Below are positions 1-4,046 of a stretch of DNA of 5,571 bases, in pieces. Where the stretch lies: assembly GCA_030638385.1 (NCBI GenBank), contig DAOWES010000129.1, positions 1 through 5,571 on the forward strand, in the 5' to 3' direction. The position numbers and the translations under genes were made by a program. Positions within the stretch are counted from its first letter, which is position 1; every line of letters begins with the position of its first letter. A model generated the notes under the pieces. That model did no database searches. It saw only the letters and a program-made list of their open reading frames with translations, and had not been told where the DNA came from. This stretch comes from Candidatus Cloacimonadota bacterium (GTDB lineage Bacteria > Cloacimonadota > Cloacimonadia > Cloacimonadales > TCS61).

Positions 1-497
1 GTTTTGGGGAAACGTCCTTTACCCTTGTAGCCACAAGCAAGTTTGCCATATTCCGGTTCCATGAATAAATATCCAAAATTTGAAAGCTTGGAAATATTCT
101 CTTGTACAATCGGATTCTCATACATGTGGATATTCATTGCCGGCACAAAAAGAACTTTGGCAGTGGTTGCCATTATGGTTGTGGAAAGAAGGTCATCGGC
201 AATGCCGCCGGCTATTTTACCAATGATGTTGGCAGTGGCCGGAGCAATAACTACTAAGTCTGCCCAATCAGCCAAGGAGATGTGTTCGATATCTGCTTCA
301 ACATCAAACATCTTGGTTATTGTGCGCTGATGAGTGATCGATTTGAAAGTTAAGGGAGAGATTATTTCACAAGCGTTTTGAGTGAGAATGGTTTTTACCG
401 TTGCACCAAGCGAAGTTAATTTGCTGGCAAGATCAACCGCTTTATAGGCTGCAATTCCGCCGGTTACTCCCAATAAAATCTTTTTTCCTTCTAACAT
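1..497 (-). CDS. coaBC: CoaBC, phosphopantothenoylcysteine decarboxylase/synthetase (5' part, truncated by window edge)
   Basis: Bifunctional cytosolic flavoprotein of coenzyme A synthesis. The N-terminal CoaC domain decarboxylates 4'-phosphopantothenoylcysteine with FMN; the C-terminal CoaB domain, which makes that substrate, would lie beyond the left edge. About 165 residues are visible, covering most of CoaC. Numbered from the upstream ATG at 500, the frame shows a Rossmann-like start (KKILLGVTGGIAAYKA), HISLADWAD with the presumed catalytic His73, APATANIIGKIAGGIADDL, the substrate-binding motif PAMNIHM (Asn123), and GKLACGYKGKGR with the redox Cys156. These match the family landmarks in order and spacing. 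There are tandem ATG codons at 500 and 497; the GGGAG at 505-509 sits 7 nt from the second and only 4 nt from the first, so I chose 497. The gene is divergent from the barrel gene at 794. A stand-alone CoaC cannot be excluded because the C-terminus is missing. Confidence 0.95.
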   Translation of the reverse strand, partial: MLEGKKILLGVTGGIAAYKAVDLASKLTSLGATVKTILTQNACEIISPLTFKSITHQRTITKMFDVEADIEHISLADWADLVVIAPATANIIGKIAGGIADDLLSTTIMATTAKVLFVPAMNIHMYENPIVQENISKLSNFGYLFMEPEYGKLACGYKGKGRFPK

Positions 498-504
498 CAT
501 TTTT

Positions 505-509
505 CTCCC
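505..509 (-). promoter_or_regulatory. Ribosome binding site of coaBC
   Basis: On the minus strand GGGAG precedes tandem ATGATG codons. The spacing is 4 nt to the first ATG and 7 nt to the second, which favours starting at 497. The proteins differ by one Met only. Confidence 0.6.
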
Positions 510-570
510 GATTTTTTAATATCACCATTATTTTTTTCGATTTGCAATTTTGTAAGGGGCTATTTATCCG

Positions 571-587
571 TCAAGCCAATAGCTTGA
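571..587. repeat. Perfect 6-bp inverted repeat in the divergent promoter region
   Basis: TCAAGC and GCTTGA are separated by CAATA. It could be an operator or a small hairpin. It lacks the following T-run expected of an intrinsic terminator. An arm of this length can arise by chance in AT-rich DNA. Confidence 0.35.
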
Positions 588-669
588 AGCATTATTTGAT
601 ATTAATAAATGAGGTTGAGCTTTTGGGAAAATATTATTTTTACTTCATTTTATTTCAATAAGATTGACA

Positions 670-778
670 GGAAAAATGTTTTTTAGGAATTTCTGAATAG
701 ATAGAGTGCTTTTTTTATCTCATTTTAATATTTTTTTTAGCTAGGAGAAGCTTGGGGTGTGGAAAAATGTTTTTTTTA
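670..778 (+). repeat. Duplicated GGAAAAATGTTTTTT motif upstream of the barrel gene
   Basis: The motif occurs at 670-685 and again at 761-778 (with two more T), 91 bp apart. Both copies are in the leader side of the gene starting at 794. Each has an imperfect A-run/T-run dyad (AAAAATGTTTTT), so each can form a weak hairpin. The role is unknown; it could be a regulator site or low-complexity coincidence. Confidence 0.35.
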
Positions 779-793
779 AAATAGGAGGAGATT

Positions 794-1882
794 ATGAAAA
801 AATTACTAATTAGTTTATTTATTATTTTGCTGAGTTTCTCGGCAGTGTGGGCAGAAGGAAGTTTCGAAGAAACAATGGAAGATCTTTCCGGTATAGCAGC
901 CGAGGGTTATGTTGGACCGATTGTATCCGCTTTTGGAACAAATATGAACGGTGGCTGGTTTCACAAAGTTCCTAATAAAAAATTTCTAAATATCGATTTG
1001 GAATTTGGTGTTGTAGTGATGGGAACAGTATTTCCCAAAGATGATGAGTTTTTTAATGTGAATGGAGATTTCACTTTTACTAAAGACCAAGCTGCAAGTT
1101 TAACCTCAGATTATTCTAGTACTCCTGAAATTCAAGATGCTTTGATTGAATCTATAATAAACCAAAGTTTTAACGTGGGAATTAGTGGGCCAACCATTAT
1201 TGGACCGGCAGATGACGAAATTAAGATTGAATTTCATGAGCAAGATTTGGCAGTAACTTATGAAGCATACGGGCAATCTATAACAGATACTCTAACAGTT
1301 CCCGGACAGCAGATTGGTTTAGGAGTGGGTGGACTTTTGGAAGATATGCCAATCTTGCCTTTGGTTGCTCCACAAATTGGAATTGGTTCTTTATTTGGTA
1401 CAAAAATTTATGCAAGATATCTACCTACGATGGATATGGGGAATGAGTTAGGGGAATTAAGCTATGTTGGATTCGGAATTCAGCATAATGTGAAAGCATG
1501 GCTTCCGGTTCCATTACCTATAGATTTGTGTTTGGCTTTCTACACTCAAAAACTTGATATGGGGAAATATGTATCTGCTTCTGCTACAACTTTTGGTGTG
1601 AATGCAGGTAAAACTTTAGGATTTAGATTTTTGAATATTACTCCATATGCCGGGTTTATGCTTGAAGAATCTAAAATGAAGTTCGAATATGACTATGAAA
1701 TTGGAATAAGTCAGGATACAGATGAAGTCATAAAGCAACATATCGAATTTGAATTAGAAGGCGAGAATAAAAGCCGGCTAATCCTTGGTTTGGCTTTTAG
1801 ATTGGGTGTATTTAATTTAAGTGCTGATTACAATATTGGTAAATATGAATCTCTTACTGCAAATTTTGGAATGGCATTTTAA
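794..1882 (+). CDS. Predicted outer-membrane beta-barrel protein, DUF6588-like
   Basis: The product is a 362-residue protein predicted to be exported across the inner membrane and inserted in the outer membrane. Residues 1-20 form a typical Sec signal peptide: MKK, a hydrophobic core of L/I/F, and a likely cleavage after AVWA. The mature chain has alternating short Gly- and aromatic-rich strands and ends in Phe (NFGMAF), as barrels recognised by the BAM machinery do. NMNGGWFHKVP near residues 50-60, GTKIYARYLP at 202-211 and GIQHNVKAWLPVPLPIDL at 228-245 resemble proteins annotated as DUF6588 in Bacteroidota-like genomes; this assignment is from memory of the family. The function is unknown and no ligand can be inferred. 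The start is firm: AGGAGG at 783-788, 5 nt upstream. The gene appears monocistronic, with its own terminator directly downstream. No truncation is seen. Confidence 0.8.
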   Translation: MKKLLISLFIILLSFSAVWAEGSFEETMEDLSGIAAEGYVGPIVSAFGTNMNGGWFHKVPNKKFLNIDLEFGVVVMGTVFPKDDEFFNVNGDFTFTKDQAASLTSDYSSTPEIQDALIESIINQSFNVGISGPTIIGPADDEIKIEFHEQDLAVTYEAYGQSITDTLTVPGQQIGLGVGGLLEDMPILPLVAPQIGIGSLFGTKIYARYLPTMDMGNELGELSYVGFGIQHNVKAWLPVPLPIDLCLAFYTQKLDMGKYVSASATTFGVNAGKTLGFRFLNITPYAGFMLEESKMKFEYDYEIGISQDTDEVIKQHIEFELEGENKSRLILGLAFRLGVFNLSADYNIGKYESLTANFGMAF

Positions 1883-1915
1883 AAGAAATTATCATACTTT
1901 GAATAATATGGGATG

Positions 1916-1938
1916 AAGGCGGCAATAGCCGCCTTTTT
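1916..1938 (+). terminator. Intrinsic terminator of the barrel gene
   Basis: A GC-rich stem GGCGGC/GCCGCC (1918-1923 and 1928-1933) closes a four-base AATA loop. It is extended by two A-T pairs and followed by TTTTTCTTT. It starts about 35 bases after the stop codon at 1882, the normal position for a rho-independent terminator. Confidence 0.9.
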
Positions 1939-1958
1939 CTTTCTCAAGAGAAAAAAAA

Positions 1959-2130
1959 ACACACCTCCCGGCTAAAGCCGTACTCCTCTGATAGAGGAGA
2001 ATAATAGCAAAGTGTAATCAATCCCCTCTAGCAGAGGGGTGGCAGTGAAACTGACGGGGTGTGTAGAATTCCGTGTTAACACGTCAACGTGTTAGATTGT
2101 TTGGGTGGTAGCAAATTTGACGGGGTGTGT
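1959..2130 (+). repeat. Palindromic repeat copy A
   Basis: The copy contains a series of perfect stem-loops: CGGC-TAAA-GCCG (1969-1980), CTCCTCT-GAT-AGAGGAG (1983-1999), CCCCTCT-AGC-AGAGGGG (2023-2039), CAGT-GAA-ACTG (2043-2053) and TAACACG-TCAA-CGTGTTA (2077-2094). It has two modules, each closed by TGACGGGGTGTGT (ending at 2064 and 2130). By hand alignment the left 87 bases differ from copy B at 5 positions, and the right 79 bases (2052-2130) also differ at 5. It begins right after the A-run that follows the barrel gene's terminator. No reading frame of its own is convincing. Confidence 0.85.
2077..2094. repeat. Stem-loop TAACACG-TCAA-CGTGTTA in copy A
   Basis: A perfect 7-bp stem with loop TCAA. 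The counterpart in copy B (2754-2771) has the same stem but loop TTGA, the exact reverse complement, so the 18-base stem-loop is inverted between the copies. Confidence 0.8.
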
Positions 2131-2196
2131 TTAACATAGCTTCGCTTCATTAATTACAAGTTGATACTTTTTTGTTTGTGATTCGTTCAAATAAAA

Positions 2197-2221
2197 TGTG
2201 TAAAATGGGGGTGTGTAAAAT
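2197..2221 (+). repeat. Tandem TGTGTAAAAT repeat at the nuclease start
   Basis: TGTGTAAAAT occurs at 2197-2206 and 2212-2221, separated by GGGGG. The second copy abuts the ATG at 2222. The central GGGGGTGTGT (2207-2216) matches the element's border motif and is the inverted counterpart of ACACACACCTCCC at the 3' end of the gene. The gene therefore looks bracketed by the repeat's own termini. The G-run may double as a weak ribosome binding site; no better one is seen. Confidence 0.55.
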
Positions 2222-2587
2222 ATGAAGCACTTAAAGTATAATCCAAAATTAAAAGAGAAAGCAAAGTATTTAAGAAACAATTCAACTCTGTCGGAAGTGT
2301 TATTTTGGCTCCAGATAAAAAACAAGAAATTGGGGTTTGATTTTGATCGGCAAAAACCGATGGATAACTATATTGTTGATTTTTTCTGTTCTGAATTAAT
2401 GTTAGCCATAGAAATTGACGGAGTATCGCATAACGACAAAGTAGAGTACGATAACATTAGGCAGAAAAAGATTGAGGATTTAGGAGTTTGCTTCATTCGT
2501 TTTCTCGATGAAGATATAAAATCAAATTTGGAAGGATGTGTAGACTTTTTGAAAGAGTGGATAGAAACACACACACCTCCCGGCTAA
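2222..2587 (+). CDS. DUF559 (Vsr-like, PD-(D/E)XK) endonuclease-domain protein
   Basis: The 121-residue product is essentially one complete DUF559 domain. Family landmarks appear in order: a basic helix ending ARELR-like (KAKYLRNN, 14-20), STLSEVLFW with conserved Glu25, the FDRQKPMDNYIVDFF block with R43, Q44, P46 and Asp53, then LAIEIDGVSH with Glu64, Asp66 and His70, and finally EYDNIRQKKIEDLGVCFIRF (75-94). These residues fit the PD-(D/E)XK/Vsr-type nuclease core, so DNA cleavage or nicking is likely, but the substrate is unknown. The last residues (about THTPPG) and the stop codon are encoded by repeat copy B, and the TAA sits in the loop of CGGC-TAAA-GCCG. The ribosome binding site is weak (G-run 2207-2211, about 10 nt upstream). 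There is no signal peptide or membrane segment. The gene stands alone between two repeat copies, which suggests a link to repeat biology rather than to an operon. All expected motif residues are present, so it is probably not a pseudogene. Confidence 0.9.
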   Translation: MKHLKYNPKLKEKAKYLRNNSTLSEVLFWLQIKNKKLGFDFDRQKPMDNYIVDFFCSELMLAIEIDGVSHNDKVEYDNIRQKKIEDLGVCFIRFLDEDIKSNLEGCVDFLKEWIETHTPPG

Positions 2588-2657
2588 AGCCGTACTCCTC
2601 TGATAGAGGAGAATAAGAGCAAAGTCTAAATAATCCCCTCTATCAGAGGGGTGGCAG

Positions 2658-2727
2658 CGATAGATCTCGTTTTGATCGAAATCGTTTTGATCAAGATCAA
2701 AGCCGATTCGTAAAAGCCGAATCTTAG
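2658..2727. repeat. Copy-B-specific segment with internal direct and inverted repeats
   Basis: The segment lies between GGCAG and TTGACGGGG, where copy A has only TGAAAC. It holds TCGTTTTGATC twice (2667-2677 and 2682-2692, period 15), an inverted TTTGATC/GATCAAA (2686-2692 and 2695-2701), and GATTCG/CGAATC (2705-2710 and 2718-2723) within near-identical AAGCCGATTC and AAGCCGAATC. The 70 bases are thus almost wholly small repeats. Either copy B gained them or copy A lost them. Confidence 0.6.
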
Positions 2728-2753
2728 TTGACGGGGTGTGTAGAATTCCGTGT

Positions 2754-2771
2754 TAACACGTTGACGTGTTA
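2754..2771. repeat. Stem-loop TAACACG-TTGA-CGTGTTA in copy B
   Basis: Same 7-bp stem as 2077-2094 but with the reverse-complement loop (TTGA against TCAA). The bases on both sides of the stem-loop are identical in the two copies. Confidence 0.8.
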
Positions 2772-2836
2772 GATTGTTTTGGTGGTAGCAAATTTGACAA
2801 GGTGTGTAAAGCATAGCTTCGCTTTTAATTTGACAG

Positions 2837-2867
2837 TTGAAACAATGATTAATTAGTTCCCTAATAT
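2837..2867 (+). promoter_or_regulatory. Possible promoter for the ada-rmuC operon
   Basis: TTGAAA (2837-2842) is followed after 19 bp by TAATAT (2862-2867), overlapping TATTAT (2865-2870). The spacing is long and the region is AT-rich, so this is a weak candidate. Some promoter is expected between the repeat and 2973. Confidence 0.2.
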
Positions 2868-2885
2868 TATGTTAGAAGGGAATAA

Positions 2886-2930
2886 ATGGAATTTGAAGAA
2901 TTAATCCAATCTAGAAAAATCATCAGATAA
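2886..2930 (+). pseudogene. 14-codon ORF resembling the N-terminus of a nitroreductase-family protein
   Basis: AGAAGGG (2874-2880) is followed 5 nt later by ATG and the frame MEFEELIQSRKIIR, then TAA. The pattern M-x-F-x-E-L-I-x-x-R-(R/K)-x-x-R is the usual start of flavin-dependent nitroreductase-like proteins, where it continues into the flavin phosphate-binding region. Nothing recognisable follows in any frame before ada. It looks like the severed 5' end of a lost gene, retaining a good ribosome binding site. Alternatively it is a short leader ORF ahead of ada, or chance. The resemblance rests on 14 residues only. Confidence 0.35.
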
Positions 2931-2962
2931 GATAATATGTAATAATGGTTGGAATTTGTAAA

Positions 2963-2967
2963 AGGAG
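2963..2967 (+). promoter_or_regulatory. Ribosome binding site deciding the ada start
   Basis: AGGAG lies 2 nt before the ATG at 2970 and 5 nt before the ATG at 2973. It also lies inside the frame that would begin at the TTG at 2949, making that longer start unlikely. The spacing favours 2973. Confidence 0.65.
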
Positions 2968-2972
2968 AGATG

Positions 2973-4046
2973 ATGAAGCTGAGAAGAAAATTTATTGAGA
3001 AGTTGCCTAAGGCAGATTTGCATGTGCATTTAGATGGCTCGCTGAGAGTTTCTACAATATTTGACTTAGCCAAAAAACATAATGTGAAATTACCTGCTGA
3101 TAATGAAGAAGAACTGTGTAAAATTGTTTGTTGTGGCGAAACGTGTGAAAGTTTGGAAGAATATCTAAAAGCATTGGACGTGATATTAAGCGTGATGCAA
3201 ACAGCTGACGCTTTGGAACGCATTGCTTTTGAACTGGCAGAAGATGCAGCGAAAGAAAATATTCGCTACATAGAAGTTCGTTATTCTCCGATTTTACACA
3301 CTCATAAAGGGCTAAAATTAACAGACATTTCCGATGCCGTTATCAGAGGTTTAGTAAAAGCGGAAGCGAGATATAATATTATTACACGAGTGATAATTTG
3401 TGGAATTAGAAATATGGATCCGAGTACATCTGTGAAATTGGCTAATTTGGCAGTTGCCTATAAAAACAAGGGTGTAATAGGTTTTGATCTGGCCGGGGCA
3501 GAATATAATAATCCTGCCAAAGTTCATAAAGAAGCATTTTATCTGGCGTTAAATAATAACCTCAATATTACTATTCATGCCGGAGAAGCTTACGGGCCAA
3601 AATCCATTCATGAAGCATTACATTATTGCAGCGCTCATCGAATTGGACACGGAACACGCTTGATAGAAGATGGAGATTTATTGAACTATGTTAATGATCA
3701 TCGAATCCCCTTGGAAATTTGTTTGAAGAGTAATTTACACACAAAATCTGTGAAGAAGATTAGCGAGCATCCATTAGCATTTTATTTGGATTATGGCTTG
3801 CGAGTAACTTTGAATACAGATAATCGTTTGATCTCAAATACAACCCTCACAGATGAATATATGCTGGCGATTAATGATTTGAATTTAAACTATATGGATA
3901 TTAAAAATCTCATAATCAACGGTTTTAAAAGTGCATTTTTGTCCTATCGAGATAAAGTTGAATTAATAAATTTGGCACTAAAAGAGTTTTCTGAATTGGA
4001 AGAAAAAGAGTTAAATAGACGCATTGAATTGGAAGAGAAAATATGA
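2973..4046 (+). CDS. add: Adenosine deaminase
   Basis: Cytosolic zinc enzyme of purine salvage that converts adenosine or deoxyadenosine to inosine or deoxyinosine and ammonia. The 357 residues are normal for the amidohydrolase-fold ADA family. Visible catalytic landmarks: KADLHVHLDGSL with zinc ligands His17 and His19 and Asp21 (Asp rather than the Glu of adenine deaminases, favouring a nucleoside substrate), YIEVRYSP (99-106), GFDLAGAE (170-177), TIHAGEAYGP with His202 and the proton donor Glu205, HRIGHGTRL with His226, and LNTDNR with zinc ligand Asp283. The residue after it is Asn284 where classical enzymes have a second Asp (NTDDP); an NTDNR-type motif is known in other bacterial members. 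The ATG at 2973 is chosen because AGGAG at 2963-2967 rules against the TTG at 2949. The stop overlaps the rmuC start in ATGA, so the two are probably co-translated. Deamination of other 6-aminopurines is possible. Confidence 0.93.
   Translation: MKLRRKFIEKLPKADLHVHLDGSLRVSTIFDLAKKHNVKLPADNEEELCKIVCCGETCESLEEYLKALDVILSVMQTADALERIAFELAEDAAKENIRYIEVRYSPILHTHKGLKLTDISDAVIRGLVKAEARYNIITRVIICGIRNMDPSTSVKLANLAVAYKNKGVIGFDLAGAEYNNPAKVHKEAFYLALNNNLNITIHAGEAYGPKSIHEALHYCSAHRIGHGTRLIEDGDLLNYVNDHRIPLEICLKSNLHTKSVKKISEHPLAFYLDYGLRVTLNTDNRLISNTTLTDEYMLAINDLNLNYMDIKNLIINGFKSAFLSYRDKVELINLALKEFSELEEKELNRRIELEEKI

Larger units (their letters stand above)
501..793. other. Divergent intergenic region between coaBC and the barrel gene
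   Basis: This AT-rich stretch of about 290 bases must contain the promoters of both divergent genes. I see no convincing coding frame and no RNA gene. On the plus strand a perfect TTGACA lies at 664-669, but no good -10 hexamer follows at 16-18 bp. On the minus strand a TTGACG has only a poor AAAATT 17 bp downstream. Promoters are therefore expected here but not placed. A hairpin-like inverted repeat (571-587) and a duplicated A/T motif (670-685 and 761-778) are listed separately. Confidence 0.6.
1959..2807 (+). mobile_element. Composite palindromic-repeat element carrying a DUF559 nuclease
   Basis: Two direct copies of a complex repeat (1959-2130 and 2571-2807) flank one small nuclease gene. 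The whole block starts ACACACCTCCCG and ends AAGGTGTGT, so its outer ends are imperfect inverted repeats. The same motif recurs inside at every module border: CGGGGTGTGT ends at 2064, 2130 and 2741, GGGGGTGTGT lies at 2207-2216, and ACACACACCTCCC lies at the gene's 3' end. Similarity between the copies continues weakly past the right border of each (CATAGCTTCGCTT at 2135-2147 and 2812-2824, then TTAATT...GTTGA). No transposase is present and no convincing target-site duplication is visible. Calling it mobile is inference; it could instead be a chromosomal repeat family with a resident nuclease gene. Confidence 0.55.
2571..2807 (+). repeat. Palindromic repeat copy B
   Basis: This is a direct copy of 1959-2130 in the same orientation. 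Stem-loops: CGGC-TAAA-GCCG (2581-2592), CTCCTCT-GAT-AGAGGAG (2595-2611), CCCCTCT-ATC-AGAGGGG (2635-2651) and TAACACG-TTGA-CGTGTTA (2754-2771). The CA-run extends two more repeats to the left, to 2567. It differs from copy A mainly by a 70-base segment (2658-2727) in place of the six bases TGAAAC, and by a decayed right border (GACAAGGTGTGT instead of GACGGGGTGTGT). Its left end overlaps the end of the nuclease gene. Because there is no T-run, the hairpins look like mRNA 3'-end protectors or attenuators at most, not classical terminators. Confidence 0.85.

Noticed and set aside
43..661. Plus-strand open frames at 43-330 and 401-661
   Set aside because: The first is antisense to the strongly motif-supported coaBC frame. 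The second begins antisense to coaBC and runs into the AT-rich intergenic region. Neither has a ribosome binding site or recognisable domain.
767..784. Five-codon leader ORF (MFFLK) before the barrel gene
   Set aside because: The nearest AGGAG (743-747) is too far upstream, and the codons are just a T-run. There is nothing to support translation.
1983..2039. Repeat hairpins as intrinsic terminators
   Set aside because: The stems are strong but no T-run follows any of them. The barrel gene already has a proper terminator at 1916-1938.
2131..2574. Minus-strand open frames opposite the DUF559 gene (2131-2325 and 2368-2574)
   Set aside because: They lie antisense to a frame with complete family motifs, or in AT-rich spacer, and have no recognisable content.
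1959..2807. CRISPR array
   Set aside because: Only two long copies exist, internally palindromic, with a gene between them. There are no regularly spaced short repeats with unique spacers and no cas genes.
1951..2810. Target-site duplication flanking the element
   Set aside because: An A-run on the left (1951-1958) and AAA on the right (2808-2810) are too simple to call a duplication.
2626..2814. Minus-strand open frame across repeat copy B
   Set aside because: It is composed wholly of the palindromic repeat, and copy A does not preserve a comparable frame. It is a by-product of the repeat.
2949..2972. Longer ada start at TTG 2949
   Set aside because: The strong AGGAG at 2963-2967 would lie inside the coding sequence, and the extra eight residues add nothing to the family match.
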